DNA of 64,000 nucleotides from positions 2,030,001 to 2,094,000 of the forward strand of contig NZ_CP129236.1 of the NCBI RefSeq assembly GCF_030413615.1, in the 5' to 3' direction. This stretch comes from Planococcus shixiaomingii. GTDB taxonomy: Bacteria > Bacillota > Bacilli > Bacillales_A > Planococcaceae. Position numbers and translations under genes: made by a program. The notes under the pieces are model-generated. The model was given only the letters and a program-made list of their open reading frames with translations. It made no database searches and was not told the DNA's origin. Of the stretch, positions 1 to 7,643 are shown one piece after another. Numbering within the stretch: position 1 is the stretch's first letter; each line of letters begins with the position of its first letter.

Positions 1-888
1 CCAAAAGACATCGCGGGCGTTTTGGAAAACGGCGGCGAAGCGGTCGGTTTATACCGTACGGAATTCTTGTATATGGGACGCGACCAATTCCCGACAGAAG
101 ATGAACAAACTGAAGCATATGCGGCCGTCCTTAAAGGCATGAATGGCAAACCGACTGTTGTCCGGACACTCGACATCGGCGGGGACAAAGAGCTTTCGTA
201 CCTCGATTTGCCGAAAGAACTGAATCCGTTCCTAGGGCTTCGCGCCATCCGCTTATGCCTGGAAATGCCAGATCTGTTCCGGACGCAGCTGCGGGCTTTA
301 TTGCGGGCAAGCGTTCACGGCAACTTGAAAATCATGTTCCCGATGATTGCCACGCTTGAAGAATTCCGCCAAGCAAAAGCGCTGCTGTTGGAAGAAAAAG
401 CGAAGCTGCATGAAGAAGGCATTGCTGTCAGCGACTCCATTGAAGTCGGCATCATGGTTGAAATTCCATCTACAGCTGTTATGGCTGATGTTTTTGCAAA
501 AGAAGTCGACTTCTTCTCCATCGGCACAAATGACTTGATCCAATACACCTTTGCTGCTGACCGGATGAATGAAAGCGTGTCGTACTTGTACCAGCCTTTC
601 AACCCAGCTATTTTGCGCATGGTGAAAATGGTCATTGACGCTTCCCATAAAGAAGGCAAATGGACCGGCATGTGCGGCGAAATGGCCGGAGATGAAATCG
701 CTATTCCGATTCTCCTCGGACTTGGCCTGGACGAATTTTCAATGAGCGCGTCTTCTATTTTGAAAGCTCGCGCCCAACTGAAAAAACTTTCAAAAGCCGA
801 TATGGAAAGCCAAGTTGACCATATCTTGTCTCTTTCCACTTCCGCTGAAGTTGAAGAATACGTGAAAGCCAATCTATTAAACGCATAA
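1..888 (+). CDS. ptsI: Phosphoenolpyruvate-protein phosphotransferase (PTS enzyme I), 3' part
   Basis: This is the C-terminal half of enzyme I, which takes phosphate from PEP and passes it to HPr in the cytoplasm to start sugar PTS transport. The reading frame is open from the first base, so the gene begins outside the window and the N-terminal phospho-histidine domain is not visible. What remains is the PEP-binding TIM barrel. The PEP-utilizing signature [18 protein letters not shown] and the catalytic-cysteine motif [10 protein letters not shown] are both intact. A TTG that could serve as a start at base 22 is internal to the protein and should not be used. A strong hairpin follows the stop, so ptsI is the last gene of its transcript, presumably ptsHI. 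Confidence 0.97.
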   Translation, partial: PKDIAGVLENGGEAVGLYRTEFLYMGRDQFPTEDEQTEAYAAVLKGMNGKPTVVRTLDIGGDKELSYLDLPKELNPFLGLRAIRLCLEMPDLFRTQLRALLRASVHGNLKIMFPMIATLEEFRQAKALLLEEKAKLHEEGIAVSDSIEVGIMVEIPSTAVMADVFAKEVDFFSIGTNDLIQYTFAADRMNESVSYLYQPFNPAILRMVKMVIDASHKEGKWTGMCGEMAGDEIAIPILLGLGLDEFSMSASSILKARAQLKKLSKADMESQVDHILSLSTSAEVEEYVKANLLNA

Positions 889-895
889 AATGAAA

Positions 896-929
896 ACCGC
901 CGCAGAGCTGACTCTGCGGCGGTTTTTTT
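896..929. terminator. Bidirectional Rho-independent terminator (ptsI / EamA gene)
   Basis: A perfect 12-bp stem (ACCGCCGCAGAG) with a 4-nt loop is followed by seven T on the plus strand. The convergent EamA gene ends inside it, so it probably serves both transcripts. Confidence 0.9.
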
Positions 930-1872
930 ATTGCTGGAAGCTGGGACTTCCCATTTTTTTTCGTTTTTGTTTTTTGATGCCGAATACCGTAAAGAAATAG
1001 CAGCCACCGATGACAATCCCGCTGCCAATGACTTGTATAAGCGTCATTTGCTCCCCTAGCAAAACAAAAGCTAAAAGCGCTGTAAATACCGGATTAAAAT
1101 TCAAGAAAAGGCCGGAAGTTGTTGCGCCTATTTTCTGAACCCCGATATTCCAAAGAACAAAACATAAAACCGTTGAAATAATTCCCGTGTAGAGAATGGC
1201 ATACACAAACGAAGGGTTGATGTTTGTAACTGCAAAAGTTGGAAGGTTGAACGGCAAAAGTACCGCCAAACCGAAAATGCCTGAATACAGTGTGGCAAAC
1301 ATCGCCGACACATATGCCATCGCCCATTTGCTAAAAACAGAGTACAGCCCCCAAACAGCAACAGCCCCGAGCATATACAAGTCTCCCCTGTTCACTTCCA
1401 GCGACACCAAAAGCGCAATATTCCCTTTCGTCAGCACAAGGAGAACGCCGGATAAAGAAATCGCCATGGCCGCGAACTGAAGCCGAGTCAATTTTTCCTT
1501 CAACAGCATTCCGGAAAAGGCGGCGATGGACAGCATATTAAGAGTTGAAATTAAACCGACATTCGTAGCAGATGTATGCTTCAGAGCGATAAACTGCAAA
1601 ATGTTAAATAGCACCACTCCTGTAACGCCCATTAAGAAAAGCGGCATAAGCGCTTTTTTCGGAGGCAAAATTTTCTTTTCTTTCCACCACACAAGTGGCA
1701 CGAGGCATAGAACGGCAATGATCCAGCGTAAACTGGTCAAGGTCATCGGTGAAGCGTGATCCGTCAATAGTTTGCCTATCACAAAATTTCCAGCCCATAA
1801 TAAGCTCGTTAATAACAATAAACAGTAATAAAAATAGCGCATCATCCAGCTCTTTTCCTTTTGAATTTTCAA
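928..1872 (-). CDS. EamA/DMT-family transporter
   Basis: This is a predicted ten-helix inner-membrane permease of the drug/metabolite transporter superfamily, members of which export amino acids or other metabolites. Its 314 residues are the usual family length. Two EamA repeats are visible: helices 1-5 (residues about 12-150) and 6-10 (about 165-300), each ending in the pattern of a short glycine-rich helix and a positively charged loop. The C-terminal tail is very basic (IKKQKRKKMG). It is divergent from an Lrp-type regulator, a common arrangement when the regulator controls an amino-acid exporter, so an amino-acid substrate is a reasonable inference. The exact substrate cannot be read from the sequence. 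Confidence 0.9.
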   Translation of the reverse strand: MKIQKEKSWMMRYFYYCLLLLTSLLWAGNFVIGKLLTDHASPMTLTSLRWIIAVLCLVPLVWWKEKKILPPKKALMPLFLMGVTGVVLFNILQFIALKHTSATNVGLISTLNMLSIAAFSGMLLKEKLTRLQFAAMAISLSGVLLVLTKGNIALLVSLEVNRGDLYMLGAVAVWGLYSVFSKWAMAYVSAMFATLYSGIFGLAVLLPFNLPTFAVTNINPSFVYAILYTGIISTVLCFVLWNIGVQKIGATTSGLFLNFNPVFTALLAFVLLGEQMTLIQVIGSGIVIGGCYFFTVFGIKKQKRKKMGSPSFQQ

Positions 1873-2060
1873 CTGCTAATCATTGAAGTTTTATATATTA
1901 TTAATAATATTAACATTGAACTCCCTATTTCAAACGAACATTAAGGAGAATTATCTAAACTTAAAAAAATATATAGTTTTTCTCTTTTTTTTCTTTAGTT
2001 CATTCCGTTAATCGCAGATTATTGATCCAAAAACAGAAGATAGTAAAGGAGCAAAAAGCC

Positions 2061-2537
2061 GTGGAATCTTTTATCAGTAAAATTCTCGACGCTATCGACC
2101 TGCAAATCCTGGATATTTTGCAGCAGCAAGCGGATTTGAGCAACGCGGAAATAGCAAAACGCGTCAATTTATCCCCTCCAGCCGTACATGCCCGAATCAA
2201 ACGCCTTGATACAGAGGGATATATTCAGCAAAAAGTGGCTATCTTGGATCCAGAAAAACTTGGATTTGATTTGCTGTGTTTCATTTTCATCAGCACGAAC
2301 ATCCATCAAGCCGATGAATTGCAAGTTTTAGAAAATGCGCTCGAAGCGATGCCCCAGATTTTGGAGTGCCAATGCTTAACGGGCGAATATGATTATTTGC
2401 TGAAAGTCGCAAACAAAGACCGGAAAGATTTGCAGTCGTTTATCCGAAAATTAAACAAGCTGGGCATCACCAAAATCCAGACTAGCTTGGCACTGAGAGA
2501 AGTGAAGTCCTCAACGGTTTTGCCGATTTTACCTTAA
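2061..2537 (+). CDS. Lrp/AsnC-family transcriptional regulator
   Basis: This is a feast/famine regulator of about 158 residues. The N-terminal winged helix-turn-helix contains NAEIAKRVNLSPPAVHARIK, and the C-terminal RAM/AsnC domain (roughly the last 80 residues) binds an amino-acid effector and mediates oligomerisation. I place the start at the GTG preceded by AAAGGAG at a 9-nt distance. An upstream in-frame TTG gives 13 more residues but has no ribosome binding site. The 190-bp AT-rich gap to the divergent EamA gene is the probable operator region, so regulation of that exporter is likely but inferred. Confidence 0.92.
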   Translation: MESFISKILDAIDLQILDILQQQADLSNAEIAKRVNLSPPAVHARIKRLDTEGYIQQKVAILDPEKLGFDLLCFIFISTNIHQADELQVLENALEAMPQILECQCLTGEYDYLLKVANKDRKDLQSFIRKLNKLGITKIQTSLALREVKSSTVLPILP

Positions 2538-2579
2538 AAATGCCAGGACTCAGACAAGTACCGAGTCTGAAAATATTAA

Positions 2580-2610
2580 AAACCCGTCTCTTTAAAGAGA
2601 CGGGTTTTTA
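2580..2610 (+). terminator. Rho-independent terminator after the Lrp-type gene
   Basis: Hairpin AAAACCCGTCTCTTT/AAAGAGACGGGTTTT is a long perfect palindrome ending in T5. The left end of a repeat element (copy A) starts three bases later. Confidence 0.88.
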
Positions 2611-2612
2611 AA

Positions 2613-3003
2613 CTGTAGACAAAATGTAGAATAGTTGAATAAGGACTCGTAACCCAACCGTGCCGGCCACTTCGCTTTCCGTGGGCTCGGCTTCAGCCTC
2701 CTCGTCACTGAAAAGGTTGTTGCTCCTGTCTCTGCATCGCTTCGCTAGCTTCGAGACATGAAAAAGCGTTGCATCGCTGCGCTAGCTTCGTCGCAAAGAC
2801 TTGGCCTCACTGCCATCGGCCAATGTCTTTCCTGCGGGGCAGCGTAGCGACGAAGTGCCGAAATCCACTCGGGACGCCAGGACCGAGTTAGTTCGGCGCG
2901 AGCCCGCGGAAAGCGCCCGGCTGAAGCGGAGGTGCCGGTATCGTTCCGGTAGGATGTGTATATTTATTACGGTAAAAAGATTACTATTCTTTTGCCTAAA
3001 AGC
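2613..3003 (+). repeat. MITE-like intergenic repeat, copy A
   Basis: This is the longest copy (about 390 bp) of an element that also occurs at 22214-22565 (inverted) and 49596-49898, with a decayed piece at 9885-9940. The left end carries TGTAGACAAAA, and the right end carries its imperfect inverse (TTTTGCCTAAAAG). A nested 17-bp inverted repeat lies at 2673-2689 (CGCTTTCCGTGGGCTCG) and 2899-2915. Compared with copy B it has an extra internal duplication of the GCATCGCTTCGCTAGCTTCG motif. It fills the gap between the Lrp terminator and the RsbR-like gene, ending about 8 bp from that gene's stop. No transposase is encoded. An open frame inside it matches copy B only because the DNA is conserved, and it lacks a ribosome binding site. 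Confidence 0.85.
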
Positions 3004-3010
3004 TCATTTG

Positions 3011-3829
3011 CTAATTGATGCTTTGTAAAGCTTGCTTCACTGTAGCAAAAGATTCAATTTTCGACATATCTATTCCGCCGGTTACAATGGTTTGTGCCAG
3101 GTCTGGCCGCAAACCTGCAGAAACTACATGCATTCCCATTAGACGAAGCATTGCTCCGAACTGATAAAGCGATTCTGCAATGTTCAGGTTGATGGTCATT
3201 ACGCCGGAGAAATCTGTAATCACATGTCTGACATCCATGTCCGCCAATTTCGGAATCACTTTCTCCATCATATGTTTTGTTCGGTACTCATCAATGAATC
3301 CAATAAGCGGAATCACCACAACAGCATCTGTAATCGGGACGATCGGAGCGGATAATTCCAACAGCTCTTTTTGGGAGTTTCGCTTGAATTCGTCCGTAAG
3401 GCGTTCAAAAGCAAAAAAGGTCTCATTTAAACTAATGTCAAGCATGGCATTGATGCGTTTGATCAGAAACGCATTGTCTTCTATCGGCATACTTAAATCA
3501 ATGCTGATCCGGGTAAAAACTTCCGTGAAAATTTCCCGTGTCGGCGGATAGCGGACCACGATTTCAGCAAGGTTGCCTCCAGCAGAAACTTGCATCTGTG
3601 CATTCTGTTTGCTCCAGTTGATCAGCACATTTGGAACCACTTCTTTATTGCCATTTTTTAAAGACTCTCCAAAAACAGCCAACAGCTCAACATACATTTT
3701 GACGGCTTGTTCTAATTCCCACTCCGGTATGTGTTGTTGCAGCGCATCTCGTACTCCAGAGACCACTTCCCTGGCAACCGCTTCTTGGTTAATGTTTATG
3801 TATGTAGAAAAATCGGTGAACGAGGCCAT
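3011..3829 (-). CDS. RsbR-family stressosome protein (STAS domain)
   Basis: The product resembles RsbR co-antagonists, which build the cytoplasmic stressosome with RsbS and RsbT and relay stress to sigma B. Residues about 10-130 form a helical, RsbR_N-like sensor region, and residues about 160-270 form the STAS domain, with the typical GLRPDLAQTIV segment near the end. The two positions where RsbR proteins usually carry phosphorylatable threonines appear changed: the GEIDT-type site reads GFIDE (Glu181), and the IDT site after DxSGV reads INL (Leu215). Signalling by phosphorylation may therefore be altered. The start is the ATG after a TAGGAGG-type site. No rsbS or rsbT lies nearby, so this is an isolated paralogue. 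A repeat element abuts its stop and no own terminator is visible. Confidence 0.88.
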   Translation of the reverse strand: MASFTDFSTYININQEAVAREVVSGVRDALQQHIPEWELEQAVKMYVELLAVFGESLKNGNKEVVPNVLINWSKQNAQMQVSAGGNLAEIVVRYPPTREIFTEVFTRISIDLSMPIEDNAFLIKRINAMLDISLNETFFAFERLTDEFKRNSQKELLELSAPIVPITDAVVVIPLIGFIDEYRTKHMMEKVIPKLADMDVRHVITDFSGVMTINLNIAESLYQFGAMLRLMGMHVVSAGLRPDLAQTIVTGGIDMSKIESFATVKQALQSIN

Positions 3830-4054
3830 TCTTCTTCCTACCTCCTATTTACTATATAATCCATTATACCGTAAATATGGTTCAAAAGACTTTCTTATTT
3901 AAGCAAATGAATTTATAAGTTTCTTCAGTATTCTAAAACTATTCCGTTGCTTTACTAAGCGTGATATTGACAAATTATTAGATTTTACAGAAAATGAAAG
4001 GACCAAAGAAAAACATCATCAAACTGGCTTTGGGTGAAATGGAGACTGAGGACG

Positions 4055-4702
4055 ATGAACTTTTTTGTAATTGGCGATGTTCACGGCTGCTTTTATACGT
4101 TTGATAAGATGATCCAAGAACATTGGGACCGTGAAAACGAAGTGCTCATCCAAGTTGGGGACTTGGTCGACCGGGGAAAACACGCTCCTCAATCCATCCA
4201 ACTGGCTAGGCAATTGGAACAAGATTTTCCAGAGCAAGCCTATTTCTTGAAAGGCAATCATGAGGCGATGATGCTGGAACATTTTTCAAATCCCCCTAGC
4301 TACAACTGGCTGATGCAAGGCGGCCAAGAAACCATCGATCAGTATAAAGCTATGAAACGAGACATCTCCAGTGATATTGCCTGGATAAATAGCTTGCCAT
4401 TGTTTTACGACAGCGACAATCTGTTTGTCAGCCATGCCGGCATTGCCGAAAAATCACGCGATCCATTTGATGAAGAAAGCCCATATGGCATTCTTTGGAA
4501 TCGCAGCAAACTTAAAAATTTAAACAAACTGCAGATTGTCGGCCATACCCCTTATAAAGAGCCGGCATATGACAGCGAAAGCCACGCCTATTATATCGAT
4601 ACCGGAGCTGCGTATCACGGGCATCTTACTGGCATCAAAATTAATGCCGCAGGTGAACCGATCGAACTGATCCGATTAAAAACCGACAAACGCGACTTAT
4701 AA
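4055..4702 (+). CDS. PPP-family metallophosphatase (Ser/Thr protein phosphatase-like)
   Basis: This is a cytoplasmic phosphoesterase of about 215 residues with the ordered metal-binding motifs of the calcineurin/PPP superfamily: GDVHG near the N-terminus, GDLVDRG, GNHE, and later histidines in SHAG and VGHTP. Bacterial relatives include PrpA/PrpB-type protein phosphatases and ApaH-like enzymes, so the substrate could be a phosphoprotein or a dinucleotide. The ATG immediately before NFFVIGDVHG is chosen because GGAG lies about 10 nt upstream. An in-frame GTG seven codons earlier has no good ribosome binding site. It stands alone as a single-gene unit ending in a strong terminator. Confidence 0.88.
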   Translation: MNFFVIGDVHGCFYTFDKMIQEHWDRENEVLIQVGDLVDRGKHAPQSIQLARQLEQDFPEQAYFLKGNHEAMMLEHFSNPPSYNWLMQGGQETIDQYKAMKRDISSDIAWINSLPLFYDSDNLFVSHAGIAEKSRDPFDEESPYGILWNRSKLKNLNKLQIVGHTPYKEPAYDSESHAYYIDTGAAYHGHLTGIKINAAGEPIELIRLKTDKRDL

Positions 4703-4738
4703 AAAGGAGTTCCCAGTTTGAGTGAGGAACTCCTTTTC
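4702..4738. terminator. Bidirectional terminator
   Basis: A 12-bp stem AAAAGGAGTTCC/GGAACTCCTTTT lies between the convergent phosphatase and HAD genes. The A and T runs at the two stem ends suit both directions. Confidence 0.85.
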
Positions 4739-4746
4739 AAGTGCTG

Positions 4747-5364
4747 TTAAAATAGCAACGCCAATTCTTTGAAATCATGGATCTTGTAGTCGGTATTATG
4801 TACTTCCCCAAAACCATATGCCGCATAAACAAACGGAATCCCCGCTAGTTCTGCCGCCGCCCGGTCCTTTTCCGTATCGCCCACGTATACTGTATCTGCA
4901 AGATTGTTTCGTTCCATCACCAATTTGATGTTTTCGCCTTTTACCAGGCCAGTTCTGCCCGGGTTTTCAAAGTCCTGGATATATTTATTAAATCCGTAGT
5001 ACTCCAAGAACGCTTCAATATAGCCTTCCTCGCAATTGCTGACAATGAACAACTTGTATTTTCGCGATAAACCTTTGAGCACTTCTTCTACTTCAGGATA
5101 TAAAATTCCGCCATGCTTAATGATATATTCATTTTCAACTTCACCACACCGGGCTAGCAGTTCTTTTCTTTTTGCCGGTTCAAGGCTAGGCAGCAACCGT
5201 TCACCGATTTCGTCAATCTGCAAACCCATCATGGCCGTTAAATCGTCTTTCGTGATTTTGAAACTGCCTTCTTCCAGCTTTTCGAAAATTTGGTTCCACG
5301 ACAAGGCTATCGCTTCCCTCGAATCCCACAACGTGCCATCTAAATCAAAAATGATACTGTCCAT
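4747..5364 (-). CDS. HAD-superfamily hydrolase (phosphoglycolate-phosphatase-like)
   Basis: This is a 205-residue phosphatase of HAD subfamily I. Motif I is FDLDGTLWDS near the N-terminus, with both catalytic aspartates. Motif II is IVSN (serine), motif III is a lysine in the GRTGLVKGENI region, and motif IV is VYVGDTEKD. A helical cap of about 65 residues follows motif I. The family dephosphorylates small metabolites such as phosphoglycolate or nucleotide monophosphates, and the sequence does not fix the substrate. GGAG precedes the ATG. It is monocistronic, convergent with the phosphatase gene. Confidence 0.9.
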   Translation of the reverse strand: MDSIIFDLDGTLWDSREAIALSWNQIFEKLEEGSFKITKDDLTAMMGLQIDEIGERLLPSLEPAKRKELLARCGEVENEYIIKHGGILYPEVEEVLKGLSRKYKLFIVSNCEEGYIEAFLEYYGFNKYIQDFENPGRTGLVKGENIKLVMERNNLADTVYVGDTEKDRAAAELAGIPFVYAAYGFGEVHNTDYKIHDFKELALLF

Positions 5365-5517
5365 TTTATCAACTCCATTTTATTCTGCAGCAATTCTTCG
5401 GCTGATACTTATGCATTGGTTATAGCTGCTCTTCAGTTTGTGCTTTGAAGAACCTGTTCTACTATTGTAGCGAATTTCATGGCCAAAAGCATACTCGCGC
5501 TCAATTGAAGAAAACCG

Positions 5518-6315
5518 CTAATATCTACCTGACCGAATACCTATGACCACCGAAGCGTCGAGATCTTCAGAACTTACCACATAAGTTTCAAGGCCGCAGG
5601 AATTAAAAATTTCTACAGTTTGAGCTATTTGCTTTTCACTTACTTCCACCAATAGGCGTCCGCCCGGAACAAGCCAGCTGCACGCCCCGGACGCCACGCG
5701 TCTGTGGACAGCCAAACCGTCTTCCCCGCCATCAAGCGCCATCCTCGTTTCGTGCAACCTTGCTTCTGCCGGAAGAAGGTCCAATTGCCCTGTAGGTACA
5801 TATGGCGCATTCGCAACAATCAGGTTGACCCGCTCTTTTAACGAATACGGCAATGCACTGTAAAGGTCTCCTTCATAAACGATGCCTTTGGCTGATAAAA
5901 GGTTCCGTCGGGCATAGTGAAGAGCCACTGGATCTATGTCTGCCGCATGCAATTCAATTTCTCCAATAAGCGCGGCCAATGCGGCCCCCACTGCTCCGGA
6001 ACCACAGCATAAATCCACAACCACTGACCTTTCTGCAGTGAAAAAAGCGGCTTGTTGAACAAGGAATTCAGTGCGGCGGCGAGGCACGAAAATGTTTGGC
6101 CCTACTTCGATTTTCAATCCGCAAAAAAGAGCCCAGCCAACGATGTATTCCAAAGGCTCCCCTGCAGCGCGCTTGGTGATCATTTTGGAAAGCTCGGCAG
6201 GCGTATGCGCTGCAGAAACGAGCAAACGCGCTTCTTCTTCAGCAAAAACACAACCGGCATTACGCAACTTGGAGGTGATTTTACCAAAGGGAAAACTCGC
6301 ATTTCTTGAAGTCAT
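5518..6315 (-). CDS. PrmC-related protein N5-glutamine methyltransferase
   Basis: This is a SAM-dependent methyltransferase of 265 residues related to PrmC, which methylates the GGQ glutamine of release factors. It has a PrmC-like helical N-terminal domain with GEPLEYIVGWALFCG, then a Rossmann domain with the SAM motif VVDLCCGSGAVG and the acidic AADIDP strand. The substrate-binding motif reads NAPYVP rather than the NPPY of true PrmC. As I recall, this variant marks a PrmC-related subfamily (TIGR03704), so the release-factor role is uncertain. The start follows a perfect GGAGGAG site. True prmC normally lies next to prfA, which is not here, supporting a distinct paralogue. Confidence 0.87.
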   Translation of the reverse strand: MTSRNASFPFGKITSKLRNAGCVFAEEEARLLVSAAHTPAELSKMITKRAAGEPLEYIVGWALFCGLKIEVGPNIFVPRRRTEFLVQQAAFFTAERSVVVDLCCGSGAVGAALAALIGEIELHAADIDPVALHYARRNLLSAKGIVYEGDLYSALPYSLKERVNLIVANAPYVPTGQLDLLPAEARLHETRMALDGGEDGLAVHRRVASGACSWLVPGGRLLVEVSEKQIAQTVEIFNSCGLETYVVSSEDLDASVVIGIRSGRY

Positions 6316-6389
6316 TTAGCTCCTCCGCCTTTCCGCAATAACCGGCTATTCATTATCACTGCTTATAAATGAAGTACACTTATTTTTTT

Positions 6390-7229
6390 TCATAAAACAA
6401 GGTTGATTATTTCATCCAGCCTACTCAGATTTTCTTCATCTCCGGTTTTTTCACAAAGAGATTGATGAACTTTTTTGAATTCCAAAAGCATTTCCCGGCT
6501 GACAGCCACGATATCAGAAGCATCCCTGCCAGCGTACCAGCTTGCCAAATGCGATTGCTGCTCAGCAGTTAATCGGCTTTTTTCCCCTTCATAATGGGTC
6601 CAGTAACCGTATCCATTCGGTTGAATGCCTTGTGCCATATACCACCCTGTCGCCATCGAAAGACGCAGACTATCCAAACTCTTCAGCGCATAATAAACTT
6701 CTCCGCGCATCGCCCTGCGGTAGACTTCATGGAGATTGGCCAGAAACTTATTGCGCCAAACTGCAACTTCGTCTTTTGTCAGGGTATAATCCAAAAGTTG
6801 AGAACTGCTATGGATGCCCTCCATCAATCCATTGGAATCTTTAACGATTTTAATTTCTTTCAGCCATACCGAAGGCGTTAAATTTTTTGGCTGATAATAA
6901 AACGTATCGACTTTTATAAAATCATCATAATGGGCCACCGTATACGGTGAACGGGGATCCATTTCTTCAAAAAACAATACCCGCCCGTACCGCTCTGCCA
7001 AGTTTCGCTTCGCTGCAATAAATTCATCTAAATCTTTTTCATCCACCACTATGCGAAGATCGATATCCGAGAAAAGATCTTCCGAGTTCGAACCAATCGA
7101 TCCTCCGTAAAATACAGCTAATACTTTTTCGTCTTTCAGTAAATGTTCTTCTATAACCTCTTGAAGCGATTTTCTGTACCGAGGCAGCAGAAAATCCCGT
7201 TTTGCCAGTGTATTTTTCATCTTCTCCAT
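6390..7229 (-). CDS. Nucleotidyltransferase-domain protein (aminoglycoside adenylyltransferase-like)
   Basis: The product has an N-terminal polymerase-beta-type nucleotidyltransferase fold: YGGSIGSNSEDLFSDIDL carries the GS and DxD metal-binding signature at about residues 50-68. The C-terminal half is helical, resembling the substrate domain of aminoglycoside 6-adenylyltransferase-like enzymes. Members transfer AMP to small molecules or proteins, but many chromosomal homologues have no known resistance role, so I do not assign one. I start at the ATG with GGAGG seven bases upstream. An earlier ATG nine codons upstream has no such site. Confidence 0.83.
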   Translation of the reverse strand: MEKMKNTLAKRDFLLPRYRKSLQEVIEEHLLKDEKVLAVFYGGSIGSNSEDLFSDIDLRIVVDEKDLDEFIAAKRNLAERYGRVLFFEEMDPRSPYTVAHYDDFIKVDTFYYQPKNLTPSVWLKEIKIVKDSNGLMEGIHSSSQLLDYTLTKDEVAVWRNKFLANLHEVYRRAMRGEVYYALKSLDSLRLSMATGWYMAQGIQPNGYGYWTHYEGEKSRLTAEQQSHLASWYAGRDASDIVAVSREMLLEFKKVHQSLCEKTGDEENLSRLDEIINLVL

Positions 7230-7316
7230 GAGCTTGCCTCCAAAGGTTAACATCATAAGTGTTTATTAATGGATATCGTTATCATAAAGTAGATGTTAAA
7301 AAATCTTGTTCCACTG

Positions 7317-7613
7317 TTAAAAAGACGTGGTCAACTTCCGCTCTTGCGCCGATAGATTTATACCAGTTTCTACCCGCTCCATATGTTCCCGGTCATTTCT
7401 TACTTGCTGCTCGATTTGCTGATATTCCTCCATGCTGGCGTATTGCCAAATAGCAAAAACTTCCACACTGTCTTTGGCTTCAGCCGCCATCCAACTGCCG
7501 ATTAAGTGCGCGCCATATTTCTGTTGAGCCGGCAAAAGCGACCGGTTAAAGTGTTTGTTGAAAAGAATCAAATAAACCGGATTCAGACGATAAGTTTTCC
7601 TGCGGTAAATCAC
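7317..7613 (-). CDS. NIPSNAP-family protein
   Basis: This is a 98-residue dimeric alpha/beta-barrel type protein. The opening IYRRKTYRLNP and the later FAIWQYASMEEYQQIEQ are characteristic of bacterial NIPSNAP proteins, whose biochemical role is unknown. It starts with GTG after a GGAG site at about 9-nt spacing. It lies between the nucleotidyltransferase and an MBL-fold hydrolase on the same strand, about 30 bp downstream of the latter, so the two may share a transcript. Confidence 0.85.
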   Translation of the reverse strand: MIYRRKTYRLNPVYLILFNKHFNRSLLPAQQKYGAHLIGSWMAAEAKDSVEVFAIWQYASMEEYQQIEQQVRNDREHMERVETGINLSAQERKLTTSF

Positions 7614-7643
7614 TTAATGCTACTCCTTCTCTTTTCGGCCATT

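Noticed and set aside
315..1028. Open frames antisense to ptsI
   Set aside because: They follow the codon structure of the plus-strand gene and have no ribosome binding site or conserved motif.
2548..2570. Second hairpin before the Lrp terminator (GACTC...GAGTC)
   Set aside because: Only five pairs with a long loop and no T-run; the strong hairpin directly after it explains termination.
2613..3003. Repeat element as a group II C intron fragment, since those insert after terminators
   Set aside because: I see no domain V, no GTGYG-type start and no reverse transcriptase, and the inverted-repeat ends do not fit an intron. Group II introns also do not duplicate the flanking terminator.
2801..3028. 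Protein-like open frame in repeat copy A, with a near-identical frame in copy B (22233-22415, minus) and a partial one in copy C
   Set aside because: The frame matches between copies only because the repeat DNA is conserved. There is no ribosome binding site, and the sequence (Arg/Ser/Glu-rich, SDEVPKSTRDART) follows the inverted-repeat structure of the element.
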